Below are positions 1-7,902 of a DNA stretch of 34,810 bases, piece after piece. Under the pieces are notes generated by a model. The model saw only the letters and a program-made list of their open reading frames with translations, was not told the origin of the DNA and made no database searches. Within the stretch, counting starts at the first letter, position 1, and every line of letters starts with the position of its first letter. Source of the stretch: Azospirillum brasilense (lineage in GTDB: Bacteria; Pseudomonadota; Alphaproteobacteria; Rickettsiales; UBA3002); assembly GCA_003241645.1 (NCBI GenBank), contig QFOX01000016.1:1-34810 (forward strand), given 5' to 3'. The position numbers and the translations under genes were made by a program.

Positions 1-35
1 CCGTTATCCGCAAGTATTTCCTCCCCAACGGTTAA
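1..35 (+). CDS. rpmI: Ribosomal protein bL35, 3' end only
   Basis: The first 35 bases read in frame as VIRKYFLPNG followed by TAA. This is the basic C-terminal tail expected of bL35 directly upstream of rplT. Only about ten codons are present, so the call rests on this tail and on the conserved rpmI-rplT order. The stop codon overlaps the Shine-Dalgarno sequence of rplT. Confidence 0.75.
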   Translation, partial: VIRKYFLPNG

Positions 36-46
36 GGAGCGTAACC

Positions 47-406
47 ATGGCACATGTTAAACGTGGCGTGACCAAGCGCGCCCGCCACCGCAAAATCATG
101 AAACTCGCGAAAGGCTTCCGTGGCCGCGCTGGTACCTGCTACCGCGTCGCGATCAACCGCGTCGAGCACGGCCTGCAATATGCATACCGTGACCGCCGCA
201 ACAAAAAGCGCACCTTCCGCGCTCTGTGGATCCAGCGTATCAACGCTGCCGCCCGTGAGCACGGCCTGGTGTACAGCCAGTTCATGAACGGCCTGAACAA
301 GGCCGGCATCACGCTGGACCGTAAAGTGCTTGCCGACATCGCGGTGAAAGACGCCGCCATGTTCAAGCAGCTGGCCGACCAAGCCAGCAAGGCCCTGAAA
401 GCGTAA
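47..406 (+). CDS. rplT: 50S ribosomal protein bL20
   Basis: This 119-residue protein has the standard length for bL20, which binds 23S rRNA early in 50S assembly. The N-terminus (MAHVKRGVTKRARHRKIMKL) is the conserved lysine/arginine-rich extension, and the C-terminal globular part carries GLNKAGITLDRKVLADIA, also typical. The ATG is preceded by AAGGAG at 34-39, which overlaps the rpmI stop, so the two genes are translationally close. A strong intrinsic terminator follows 24 bases after the stop and separates this gene from pheST. No infC is visible because the window starts inside rpmI. Confidence 0.98.
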   Translation: MAHVKRGVTKRARHRKIMKLAKGFRGRAGTCYRVAINRVEHGLQYAYRDRRNKKRTFRALWIQRINAAAREHGLVYSQFMNGLNKAGITLDRKVLADIAVKDAAMFKQLADQASKALKA

Positions 407-430
407 GCTTCAGCCGCCAGACAATAGAAG

Positions 431-459
431 GGGCCGGTGGCAACACCGGCCCTTTTTTT
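431..459 (+). terminator. Intrinsic terminator after rplT
   Basis: A perfect 9-bp GC-rich stem (431-439 with 444-452) closes a GCAA tetraloop and is followed by seven T residues (453-459). It lies 24 bases after the rplT stop codon and ends the rpmI-rplT transcript. Confidence 0.95.
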
Positions 460-477
460 GTTTTTGTACGAATGCAG

Positions 478-536
478 AAGGGATTGGCCATCCCTTCGTC
501 GCTGCGCTCCTTACCCTTCCCGCTCCGCGGCTCGGC
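478..536 (+). repeat. Dispersed palindromic repeat R1, copy a
   Basis: It begins with a small hairpin (AAGGGAT, five bases, ATCCCTT) and continues with a conserved tail rich in CGCTGCGCTCC. The segment at 10832-10890 is a close copy in the opposite orientation: after the hairpin, 22 consecutive bases are identical, and only a handful of the roughly 59 positions differ. It is non-coding and sits between the rplT terminator and pheS. I see no further full copy in the window. Confidence 0.8.
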
Positions 537-632
537 TTTCGCCTACGCAACGTATCCTTATGGCGTGGTTTTTTATTGCAACCATTCCGCATGGCTTTAT
601 GAGTGTGCATCCCACGCCCATGGGAATCCTTT

Positions 633-687
633 TGTCATCCTGAACGCAGTGAAGGATCTAGGATTCTTCGCGTTGCTCAGAATGACA
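633..687 (+). repeat. Dispersed inverted-repeat element R2 upstream of pheS
   Basis: It starts TGTCATCCTGA and ends TCAGAATGACA, so its ends are inverted repeats of each other with one mismatch. Internal arms (GAAGGATC, GATTCTTCG) extend the imperfect palindrome. It ends so close to pheS that its last base forms part of the AAGGA Shine-Dalgarno sequence. A related but more degenerate palindrome is nested inside repeat R4 near 9822-9877. Elements with this TCATCCTGA...TCAGAATGA pattern are known as abundant intergenic repeats in several bacteria. Confidence 0.8.
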
Positions 688-697
688 AGGAATGGTT

Positions 698-1768
698 ATG
701 CCACTCAACGAGATCGAAACCCGCGGCCTTGCCGCCATCACCGCCGCCGATTCCAGCAAGGCGCTGGAAGACGTGCGCGTCGCCTTCCTCGGCAAAAGCG
801 GCGAGCTAACGGCGCAAATGAAAACGCTGGGCACCCTGCCACCCGAACAGCGCAAGGATTTCGGCGCACAGGTAAACACCGTGAAGACCAAGCTCGAAGC
901 CGCGCTGGCCGAGAAAAAGACTGCGCTGGATGCCGCCGAGCTGAACGCCCGCCTTGCCGCCGAAACGCTGGACGTGACCCTGCCCGCAGCCCCGGTGGCG
1001 CGCGGCTCCATCCACCCCATCACGCAGGTGGTGGAGGAACTCACCGCCATTTTCGCCGATTTCGGCTTCACCGTGGCCGAAGGCCCGGAGATCGAGGATG
1101 ATTTCCACAATTTCAGCGCGCTGAACATTCCCGAATCGCACCCCGCCCGGCAGATGCACGACACCTTCTACCTGCACGGCAACGGCAGCGAGCGCCCGGT
1201 GCTGCGCACCCACACCAGCCCGGTGCAGATCCGCACCATGCTGGCCGAAAAACCGCCCATCCGCATCATCGCGCCGGGCACCACCTACCGCTCCGATTCC
1301 GACCAGACGCACACGCCCATGTTCCACCAGATCGAGGGCCTCGTCATCGAGAAGAACATCCATATGGGCCACCTGAAAGGCCTGTTGCACGATGCGCTGG
1401 CCGCCTTCTTCGGGCTGGACGCCGTGCCCATGCGCTTCCGCGCCAGCTTCTTCCCCTTCACCGAACCCTCGGCCGAGGTGGATATCGGCTGCAAACGCGG
1501 CAAAGACGCGCTTGTCATCGGCGAAGGCAGCGACTGGCTGGAAGTGGCCGGTTGCGGCATGGTGCACCCGAACGTGCTGCGCAATTGTGGCCTCGACCCC
1601 GAGGAGTGGCAGGGCTTTGCGTTCGGCTGCGGCATCGAGCGGCTGGCCATGTTGAAATACAATATCCCTGACCTGCGCACCTTCTTCGCCGGCGACATGC
1701 GCTGGCTGAAACATTACGGCTTCCCCGCGCTGGATGTGCCCTCGCTGATCAAAGGAGTCGCGGCATGA
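698..1768 (+). CDS. pheS: Phenylalanine--tRNA ligase alpha subunit
   Basis: PheS forms the catalytic half of the alpha2-beta2 synthetase that charges tRNA-Phe. From this start it has 356 residues. An N-terminal coiled-coil tRNA-binding arm (about residues 1-90) is followed by a class II synthetase core. Class II motifs are visible, including the RFRASFFPFTEPSAEVD segment and the closing FGCGIERLAML motif 3. The ATG at 698 is chosen because AAGGA (687-691) lies 6 bases upstream. An in-frame ATG at 692 would leave no spacer. That ribosome binding site overlaps the end of repeat R2. pheT follows after a 105-base gap filled by repeat R3. Confidence 0.97.
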   Translation: MPLNEIETRGLAAITAADSSKALEDVRVAFLGKSGELTAQMKTLGTLPPEQRKDFGAQVNTVKTKLEAALAEKKTALDAAELNARLAAETLDVTLPAAPVARGSIHPITQVVEELTAIFADFGFTVAEGPEIEDDFHNFSALNIPESHPARQMHDTFYLHGNGSERPVLRTHTSPVQIRTMLAEKPPIRIIAPGTTYRSDSDQTHTPMFHQIEGLVIEKNIHMGHLKGLLHDALAAFFGLDAVPMRFRASFFPFTEPSAEVDIGCKRGKDALVIGEGSDWLEVAGCGMVHPNVLRNCGLDPEEWQGFAFGCGIERLAMLKYNIPDLRTFFAGDMRWLKHYGFPALDVPSLIKGVAA

Positions 1769-1778
1769 AACACATGCC

Positions 1779-1855
1779 TTGTCATTCCTGCGTAGGCAGG
1801 AATCTCCTTGCACCACTCACCAATACGTAGATCCCTGCGTTCGCAGGGATGACAA
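1779..1855 (+). repeat. Dispersed double-hairpin repeat R3, copy a (pheS-pheT gap)
   Basis: Two small palindromic arms, TTCCTGCGTAGGCAGGAA and ATCCCTGCGTTCGCAGGGAT, flank a less conserved centre, and the whole element is bounded by TTGTCAT and ATGACAA. Read in reverse, its first 27 bases are identical to the first 27 bases of the copy at 5712-5782. It occupies most of the gap between pheS and pheT, so it would be transcribed as two hairpins within the operon mRNA. Confidence 0.85.
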
Positions 1856-1873
1856 ATAATAAAGGTCGTTGCC

Positions 1874-4243
1874 ATGAAATTCCCCCTCTCACTGCTAAAG
1901 CGCTTCCTCATCACCGAGGCCCCGCTGGAAGAAATCCTCGTGACGCTCACCGCCATCGGCCTTGAGGTGGATGGGGTAGACGACAAAGCCGCCGAACTCA
2001 AACCGTTCGTGGTCGCCGAGATCCTGCATGCCGAGCGCCACCCGCAGGCCGACAAGCTGCAAGTGTGCCGCGTGCACACCGCCAACGGTGAGTTGCAGAT
2101 CGTGTGCGGCGCGCCGAACGCGCGCGCGGGCATCAAGGTGGCGCTGGCCAATATCGGCACGATCATTCCGACCAACGGCATGGAGATCAAGAAAGCCGCC
2201 GTGCGCGGTGTGGAAAGCCAGGGCATGCTCTGCTCTGGTGCAGAGCTTGGCCTTAGCACCGATAGCGCCGGCATCATCGAGCTACCGCTGGATGCTGCGA
2301 TTGGCGCCAGCATTGTGGATGTGCTGCATCTGAACGACCCCGTGATCGACATCAACGTCACCGCCAACCGGGGGGATTGCATGGGCGTGCTGGGCGTGGC
2401 GCGCGACCTTGCAGCCGCAGGCCTTGGCACCTTCAAGGCACCGTGCGTGCCCAGCGTGAAAGCGCATGGCGCCTGCCCGGTGAACATCACCATCGAAGAT
2501 ACGGATGGTTGCCCCGCCTTCCTCGGCCGCGTGATTCGCGGCGTGAAGAACGGCCCCTCGCCCGACTGGCTGCAACGCGCGCTGACCGCGGCGGGCATGC
2601 GCCCCATCTCGGCGCTGGTGGACATCACCAACTATTTCAGCCTCGCCTTTGGCCGCCCGCTGCATGTGTATGACCTCGCCAAGTTCGATGGCAGCATTGT
2701 GGTGCGCCGTGCGCGCGAGGGCGAACAGCTCGCCGCACTGAACGAGAAAACCTACAGCCTCGCCCCGCGTGACTGCGTGGTGGCGGACGGGCAGAAAGCC
2801 CTTGGCCTCGGCGGCGTCATGGGTGGCGCAGAAACCGGCGTGACCGAAACCACCACCGACGTGCTGCTGGAAGTGGCGCTGTTCAACCCGCTGCGCATCG
2901 CGCAAACGGGCCGCGCGCTGCAGATCGATTCGGACGCGCGTTCGCGCTTCGAGCGCGGGGTGGACGCAGGCTTCCTCGCCATTGCTGATGTGCGCGCCAC
3001 CGAGCTGATCCTTGAGCTGTGCGGCGGCGAGGCCACCGACCGCGTACTGGCCGGCGACGTGCCCGAAGCGCGCCAGCGCGTGCCGTTCGATGCGGATTTC
3101 ACCAATCAATTGGGCGGCACGGATATTTCCGCCAGCGCGCAGAAGAAGATTCTCACCGCGCTTGGCTTCACGGCCGATGGTACTGACATGATCGTGCCCG
3201 GCTGGCGCCATGACATTTCCGGTAAGGCCGATCTGGCCGAGGAAGTGCTGCGCATCACCGGCTACGACCATATCCCCGCCGTGTCGTTGCCCAAGCACCC
3301 CTCCATCAACCGCCCGGCGCTGGTGCCGCAACAATCGCGCGAGGCGCTGCTGCGCCGCGTGGCCGCCGCCCGCGGCCTGCACGAGACGTACAGTTGGGGC
3401 TTCTGCAGCCAGGCGCAGGCCGCCATGTTCGGTGGCCAGCCGGAGGCGCTCACGCTGCTCAACCCCATCAGCGAAGCGCTCAGCGTGATGCGACCGCATG
3501 TGCTGCCGCACCTGCTGGACAGCGTGCGCGAGAACATCGCCCGTGGGCAGGCTGACATTGCCATGTTCGAACTGGGCGCCACCTTCCAGGACGTGAGCCC
3601 GACCGGCCAACGCGCCATGCTGGTGGGTGTGCGCGTGGGCAGCAGCACCGGCCTGCATTGGGCAGGCAGCAAAGCGATCGACATGTACGACGTGAAGGCC
3701 GACGCCATGGCCCTGCTGGATGCCGCGGGTGTGGATGCCGCCAAGGCCACCGTGCTGCCGCTGAAAGACGTGCCGTGGTTCCACCCGGGCCGCAGCGGCT
3801 CGCTCGGCCTCGGGCCAAAGAACACGCTGGCGCAGTTCGGCCAGATCCACCCGGCCATCACCGCCCAGCTTGGCATTGACGTGCCGGTGTTCGCGTGCGT
3901 GCTGTTCGTGCATGCGCTGCCTGCTGTGAAACCGGCCAAGCGCAAGCCCATCACCGTGTCGGACTTCCAGCCCGTGACCCGCGATTTCGCCTTCGTGGTG
4001 GATGCGGCAACCCCCGCGGCCGAACTGGTCGTGGCGGTGAACAAGGCCGAAAAATCGCTGCTGCGCGACGTGACCGTGTTCGATGTGTATGCCGGAAAAG
4101 GCGTGCCCGAAGGCAAGAAGTCCATCGCGCTGTCGGTGACGCTGCAAGCCGCCGACCGCACGTTGACCGACGCGGAAATCGAAACAGTCAGTCAGGCCAT
4201 CGTGGCATCCGCCATGAAAAGCGGTGCGACGTTACGCGCGTAA
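1874..4243 (+). CDS. pheT: Phenylalanine--tRNA ligase beta subunit
   Basis: This 789-residue protein has the normal length for bacterial PheT. It starts with the typical MKFPLSLLKRFL sequence. An EMAP/OB-fold tRNA-binding domain covers roughly residues 40-150 (HPQADKLQVCRV, RGVESQGMLCSGAELGL). The B3/B4 editing domain (RPISALVDITNYF), the B5 domain and a catalytic-like core follow. The last about 95 residues form the ferredoxin-fold anticodon-binding domain (SDFQPVTRDFAFVVD). It is cotranscribed with pheS. AAAGG lies 9-13 bases upstream of the ATG, just outside repeat R3. Confidence 0.98.
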   Translation: MKFPLSLLKRFLITEAPLEEILVTLTAIGLEVDGVDDKAAELKPFVVAEILHAERHPQADKLQVCRVHTANGELQIVCGAPNARAGIKVALANIGTIIPTNGMEIKKAAVRGVESQGMLCSGAELGLSTDSAGIIELPLDAAIGASIVDVLHLNDPVIDINVTANRGDCMGVLGVARDLAAAGLGTFKAPCVPSVKAHGACPVNITIEDTDGCPAFLGRVIRGVKNGPSPDWLQRALTAAGMRPISALVDITNYFSLAFGRPLHVYDLAKFDGSIVVRRAREGEQLAALNEKTYSLAPRDCVVADGQKALGLGGVMGGAETGVTETTTDVLLEVALFNPLRIAQTGRALQIDSDARSRFERGVDAGFLAIADVRATELILELCGGEATDRVLAGDVPEARQRVPFDADFTNQLGGTDISASAQKKILTALGFTADGTDMIVPGWRHDISGKADLAEEVLRITGYDHIPAVSLPKHPSINRPALVPQQSREALLRRVAAARGLHETYSWGFCSQAQAAMFGGQPEALTLLNPISEALSVMRPHVLPHLLDSVRENIARGQADIAMFELGATFQDVSPTGQRAMLVGVRVGSSTGLHWAGSKAIDMYDVKADAMALLDAAGVDAAKATVLPLKDVPWFHPGRSGSLGLGPKNTLAQFGQIHPAITAQLGIDVPVFACVLFVHALPAVKPAKRKPITVSDFQPVTRDFAFVVDAATPAAELVVAVNKAEKSLLRDVTVFDVYAGKGVPEGKKSIALSVTLQAADRTLTDAEIETVSQAIVASAMKSGATLRA

Positions 4244-4296
4244 TGTTCATGCAATCGTCACACTCGTGTGGGCGGTTTGGGCTATGACTTTGCCCC

Positions 4297-4617
4297 ATGA
4301 AAACCCTGCTGACCATTTTCGCGCTGACCCTGTTCGCTACGAGCACCCATGCGCAGGCCCCGGCGCGCTACATGCCCAATGCCGATGCATCAAGCTTCCG
4401 TGGTGCGGTGAATAACCCGCAGCCGGTGAAAACGGCAGCGGTGCCGAATTATCGCCCGCAGCGCATCCAGATCGCGGCGTACAGCCAGCAACCGCGCATT
4501 CCTACCTACAGCGATGCCGCGTTCCGTGACACGCGCGTGAATATACCGCGCAACAACATACGCATGCCGCGCAGCTTCCGCATTGATTGGAACCCTGCCG
4601 GGCGCACGCCGCGCTAG
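4297..4617 (+). CDS. Small secreted basic protein of unknown function
   Basis: I do not recognise this 106-residue protein. Its first about 20 residues form a clear Sec signal peptide: basic MK, a hydrophobic LLTIFALTLFA core, and a signal peptidase I site after THA, before QAPAR. The mature part has no further hydrophobic segment and is rich in arginine, proline, asparagine and glutamine (NYRPQRIQIAAYSQQPR), so it should be a strongly basic, probably disordered periplasmic or exported polypeptide. It follows pheT by 53 bases. Its stop lies one base from the stop of convergent purK, with no terminator between them. I see no convincing Shine-Dalgarno sequence. The signal peptide makes it likely to be a real gene. 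Confidence 0.75.
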   Translation: MKTLLTIFALTLFATSTHAQAPARYMPNADASSFRGAVNNPQPVKTAAVPNYRPQRIQIAAYSQQPRIPTYSDAAFRDTRVNIPRNNIRMPRSFRIDWNPAGRTPR

Positions 4618-4618
4618 G

Positions 4619-5695
4619 CTAGCGCTTCACGATGGTGACGTGGCCCATTTTGCGGCCCGGGCGTGATTCGGTCTTGCCGTAGAGATGCACATGCGCTTCC
4701 GGGTTGCGCGCATACACTTCCCACTGCTTCCAATCGTCGCCCAGCAGGTTGATCATTTCCACCTGCCCGCGTGCGGTGGTGTCGCCCAGCGCCCAGCCGC
4801 AAATGGCGCGTATATGCTGTTCGAACTGTGCGGTCGGCGCGCCTTCCATGCTCCAATGGCCGGAATTATGCGGGCGCGGCGCCAGCTCATTCACCAGCAG
4901 CCCATCCTTCGTGACGAACAGTTCCACCGCCAGCAGCCCCACCACATCGAGCGCTTCGGCCAGCGTTTTGGCGATGCGCACCGCCTCGTCCTGATGTGCG
5001 TCGATGAACGGCGCGGGCGCGATGGTGGTGTGCAGGATGTGGTCGCGGTGAATGTTCTGCACCAGCGGGTAGCAGCGCGCCTCGCCATGGGTTGAGCGCG
5101 CGACGATGATGCTCGCCTCGGCCGTGAACTCCACGAACCCTTCCAGAATGCATTCGGTGCGGCCAAGTTTTTTCCATGCGTCGTCGGCCGCGTCGGCGGT
5201 CTTGATCACCACCTGCCCTTTGCCGTCATAGCCAAGCTCGGTGGTTTTCAGCACGGCGGGCGTGCCGATGCTGGCAATCGCGGCCTGTAACTCTTCTGCC
5301 GTGTGCACGGCAGCGAACGGTGCGGTGCGAATGCCCTGCGCACGAATGAATTCTTTCTCGCGCAGGCGGTGGCGCGTGGTGAACAGCACTTCCGGCCGGG
5401 GGCGCACGGCCACCAGGCTTTCCAGCATTTCCAGCGTTTCGGCGGGAATATTCTCGAACTCGAAGGTCACCACATCCACGCTCTGGCCGAAGGCGCGCAG
5501 CGCCGTGGTGTCCTGATAGGCGCCGATGGTGGTCTGCGTGGCCACGTGGCTGGCGGGCGAATCTTTATCCGGCGTGAAGATGTGGGTTTTGTAGCCCATG
5601 CGGCTGGCCGCGCGCGCCAGCATGCGCCCCAGCTGCCCGCCGCCGACAATGCCAATAGTGGAACCGGGCGCGATGATCTCACCGTCGCTGCGCAT
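4619..5695 (-). CDS. purK: N5-carboxyaminoimidazole ribonucleotide synthase
   Basis: PurK uses ATP and bicarbonate to carboxylate aminoimidazole ribonucleotide on N5 in purine synthesis. The 358-residue protein has the ATP-grasp layout. An N-terminal Rossmann-like part carries GIVGGGQLGRMLARAA near residues 14-29. The ATP-grasp centre includes KTTELGYDGKGQVV, and EFTAEASIIVARS and ELAPRPHNSGHWSMEG supply the nucleotide/metal region. It lies downstream of purE in the same orientation, as is usual, with repeat R3b in the gap. The two products act consecutively. Confidence 0.97.
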   Translation of the reverse strand: MRSDGEIIAPGSTIGIVGGGQLGRMLARAASRMGYKTHIFTPDKDSPASHVATQTTIGAYQDTTALRAFGQSVDVVTFEFENIPAETLEMLESLVAVRPRPEVLFTTRHRLREKEFIRAQGIRTAPFAAVHTAEELQAAIASIGTPAVLKTTELGYDGKGQVVIKTADAADDAWKKLGRTECILEGFVEFTAEASIIVARSTHGEARCYPLVQNIHRDHILHTTIAPAPFIDAHQDEAVRIAKTLAEALDVVGLLAVELFVTKDGLLVNELAPRPHNSGHWSMEGAPTAQFEQHIRAICGWALGDTTARGQVEMINLLGDDWKQWEVYARNPEAHVHLYGKTESRPGRKMGHVTIVKR

Positions 5696-5711
5696 TATGT
5701 ACCTTGCCCTT

Positions 5712-5782
5712 TTGTCATCCCTGCGAACGCAGGGATCTCCTGTTTCTTATGAAGTAGATTCCCGCTTTCGCGGGAATGACAA
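5712..5782 (-). repeat. Dispersed double-hairpin repeat R3, copy b (purE-purK gap)
   Basis: It is the inverted counterpart of the element at 1779-1855. One arm is ATCCCTGCGAACGCAGGGAT and the other ATTCCCGCTTTCGCGGGAAT, bounded by TTGTCAT and ATGACAA, with an unrelated centre. Like the other copy it lies between two cotranscribed genes, here purE and purK, and so would form hairpins in the operon mRNA. Confidence 0.85.
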
Positions 5783-5798
5783 CCATATTTCATACGCA

Positions 5799-6311
5799 TT
5801 ATTGCGGTTCCAGCGCCACGGATTCGGTCTGCGCGGTGCGCCATTTGACCACGCGCGCATGCAGTTTCGCATCGCTGAGGCTCAGGATCATGGCGGCCAG
5901 CAGCGCCGAGTTGGCCGCGCCATGCGCACCAATGGCCAGTGTGCCAACCGGCACGCCCTTGGGCATTTGCACAATGGAAAGTAGCGAGTCCATCCCGTCC
6001 AGCGATTTGCTGTGCACCGGCACGCCAAGCACTGGCAGCGTGGTGAGCGATGCGGCCATGCCCGGCAAGTGGGCCGCGCCCCCTGCCCCGGCGATCACCA
6101 CTTTCAGGCCGCGCTTGTGCGCCGTGGTGGCGTATTCATACAGCCGTTGCGGCGTGCGGTGCGCCGAGACGATCTTGGTTTCGTAAGGCACTTTCAGCGT
6201 ATCCAGAATATCGGCCGCTTCCTTGAGCGTGGACCAGTCGGACTGACTGCCCATGATGATGCCCACCACCGGTGTGGCAGATGCATGCGATGCTGATTTT
6301 TTCGCGGCCAT
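5799..6311 (-). CDS. purE: N5-carboxyaminoimidazole ribonucleotide mutase
   Basis: PurE moves the carboxyl group of N5-CAIR to C4 to make CAIR, the step after PurK. The class I PurE motifs are all visible: GIIMGSQSDW, the SAHRTP segment with the catalytic histidine, AGGAAHLPGM, and GVPVHSKSLDGMDSLLSIVQ. The chosen start gives 170 residues and has GAGGGG placed 6 bases upstream. An ATG six codons earlier (6329) lacks a good ribosome binding site. A short alanine/serine/lysine-rich N-terminal extension precedes the fold. It is divergent from pntAA. Confidence 0.97.
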   Translation of the reverse strand: MAAKKSASHASATPVVGIIMGSQSDWSTLKEAADILDTLKVPYETKIVSAHRTPQRLYEYATTAHKRGLKVVIAGAGGAAHLPGMAASLTTLPVLGVPVHSKSLDGMDSLLSIVQMPKGVPVGTLAIGAHGAANSALLAAMILSLSDAKLHARVVKWRTAQTESVALEPQ

Positions 6312-6338
6312 GCTGAACCCCTCGCGCATTAAAACGCG

Positions 6339-6367
6339 TTCCTACAGGAATGTTGCGCACCCGTCAA
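6339..6367 (-). promoter_or_regulatory. Possible purE promoter with overlapping palindrome
   Basis: On the minus strand TTGACG (6367-6362) is followed after 17 bases by TAGGAA (6344-6339). The -35 is good but the -10 is weak. The -10 is half of a short perfect palindrome, TTCC-TACA-GGAA (6339-6350), which could be an operator. The site is in the 97-base divergent region between purE and pntAA. This is inferred from sequence only. Confidence 0.3.
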
Positions 6368-6408
6368 ATCTCGGTTACGAATGAAATACTTAAATAACGG
6401 ATGCGCCC

Positions 6409-7542
6409 ATGAAAATTGCCATCGTCAAAGAAACAGCGGCAGGTGAAAGCCGCGTTGCCACCTCGCCCGATGCCGTGAAGAAATTCCGTGCCCTCGGCAT
6501 GGATGTCGCCATCGAGCGCGGCGCGGGCCTTGGCGCCGCCATCAGCGACGAAGCCTTTGCCGAAGCGGGCGCACAGATGACCGATAGCGCGGCCGCCGCC
6601 CTCACCGGAGCGGATGTGACCCTCACCGTAGAAATGCCGAGCGACGCTACCATCGCGCTCATTCCCGAGGGCTCCATTCTGGTCGGCATGCTCGACCCGC
6701 TGAACAAGCTCACCGATTTCACGCCGCTGAACAAACGTAGCATTCAGGCCTACGCCATGGAACTGCTGCCGCGCATTTCCCGCGCGCAGAGCATGGACGT
6801 GCTTTCCTCGCAGAGCAACCTTGCTGGCTACCGCGCAGTGATCGAGGCGGTGGCCGCCACCACCAAGACCATCCCCATGATGATGACGGCGGCTGGCACC
6901 ATTCCGCCCGCGAAAGTGCTGGTGCTGGGTGCGGGCGTGGCAGGCCTGCAGGCCATTGCCACGGCCAAGCGCCTTGGCGCGGTCGTCAGTGCGTTCGACG
7001 TGCGCGCCGCCGTGAAGGAACAGGTGCAGTCGCTGGGCGCGAAATTCGTGGAAGTGCCCGCCGCGGCCGGCACGGGCGAAACCGCCGGCGGTTACGCGCA
7101 GGAGATGGACGAGGACTACAAAAAGCGGCAGGAACAGGCCATTGCCGACAGCATCAAGGCGCAGGATATTGTGATCTCCACCGCGCTCATTCCCGGCAAA
7201 CCCGCCCCGCGCCTCATCAGCGAAGCCATGGTGCAAAGCATGAAGCCCGGCAGCGTGATCGTGGACCTTGCCGCGGCAAGCGGCGGCAACTGCGCCCTCA
7301 CCAAGGCCGACGCGGTGACGCAGGCGCACGGTGTCACGCTCATTGGCTACACCAACCTGCCCAGCCGCGCCGCGAGCGATGCGGCCCCGCTCTACGCCCG
7401 CAACCTGCTCACCTTCGTGACCACGCTGATGCTCGACAAAGAGACCAAGCGCCTGAACGTGGCGTGGGACGACGAGCTGGTCAAAGGCACGCTCGTGACC
7501 AAGGGCGGGCAGATCATTCACCCTGCTTTGCAACCGCAATAA
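6409..7542 (+). CDS. pntAA: NAD(P) transhydrogenase alpha subunit, part 1 (NAD-binding domain I)
   Basis: PntAA is the soluble NAD(H)-binding part of the proton-pumping transhydrogenase, which transfers hydride from NADH to NADP+. The 377-residue protein begins MKIAIVKETAAGESRVA, the alanine dehydrogenase/PNT N-terminal domain. It includes the conserved RISRAQSMDVLSSQSNLAGY stretch and a Rossmann loop VLVLGAGVAGLQAIATAKRLG near residue 170. Splitting PntA into AA and AB is common in alphaproteobacteria. pntAB starts 9 bases after the stop. The divergent neighbour is purE. Confidence 0.97.
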   Translation: MKIAIVKETAAGESRVATSPDAVKKFRALGMDVAIERGAGLGAAISDEAFAEAGAQMTDSAAAALTGADVTLTVEMPSDATIALIPEGSILVGMLDPLNKLTDFTPLNKRSIQAYAMELLPRISRAQSMDVLSSQSNLAGYRAVIEAVAATTKTIPMMMTAAGTIPPAKVLVLGAGVAGLQAIATAKRLGAVVSAFDVRAAVKEQVQSLGAKFVEVPAAAGTGETAGGYAQEMDEDYKKRQEQAIADSIKAQDIVISTALIPGKPAPRLISEAMVQSMKPGSVIVDLAAASGGNCALTKADAVTQAHGVTLIGYTNLPSRAASDAAPLYARNLLTFVTTLMLDKETKRLNVAWDDELVKGTLVTKGGQIIHPALQPQ

Positions 7543-7551
7543 GAGGCACGC

Positions 7552-7902
7552 ATGGCCGATATCACCACCAAGACCACCACCGTGACCACCGTGATCGAAA
7601 CGGTGCATGCGGGCGTGGACCCGTTCATTTTCGGCCTCACCGTGTTCGTGCTGGCCTGCTTTGTCGGCTATTATGTGGTCTGGCGCGTGACGCCCGCGCT
7701 GCACACCCCGCTGATGAGCGTGACCAATGCGATCTCCGGCATCATCGTGGTGGGTGCGATCATCGCGCTCGGGCCGCAGGGGTTCGGGTTCTCGCATTGG
7801 CTGGGGCTGGTGGCGGTGTTCATTGCCAGCATCAACATCTTCGGTGGGTTCGTGGTGACCCAGCGCATGTTAGAAATGTTCAAAAAAAAGGAGCGTAAAT
7901 AA
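7552..7902 (+). CDS. pntAB: NAD(P) transhydrogenase alpha subunit, part 2 (membrane)
   Basis: This 116-residue inner-membrane subunit corresponds to the C-terminal membrane part of one-piece PntA. Three hydrophobic helices are visible (FIFGLTVFVLACFVGYYVVW; ISGIIVVGAIIALG; HWLGLVAVFIASINIFGGFVV), and it ends in the conserved FVVTQRMLEMFKKK. The N-terminus carries an unusually threonine-rich stretch (DITTKTTTVTTV). Its stop codon overlaps the next start (TAATG), indicating translational coupling to the unrecognised membrane gene that follows. Confidence 0.95.
   Translation: MADITTKTTTVTTVIETVHAGVDPFIFGLTVFVLACFVGYYVVWRVTPALHTPLMSVTNAISGIIVVGAIIALGPQGFGFSHWLGLVAVFIASINIFGGFVVTQRMLEMFKKKERK

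Noticed and set aside
478..687. CRISPR array
   Set aside because: The repeats in the window are single, dispersed palindromic elements without regular spacing, and no cas genes are present.
1277..1300. Long open frames antisense to pheS, pheT, lptB, rpoN and the subtilase
   Set aside because: High GC keeps antisense frames open. The sense frames carry complete family motifs, while the antisense products are histidine/arginine/alanine-rich with no motif.
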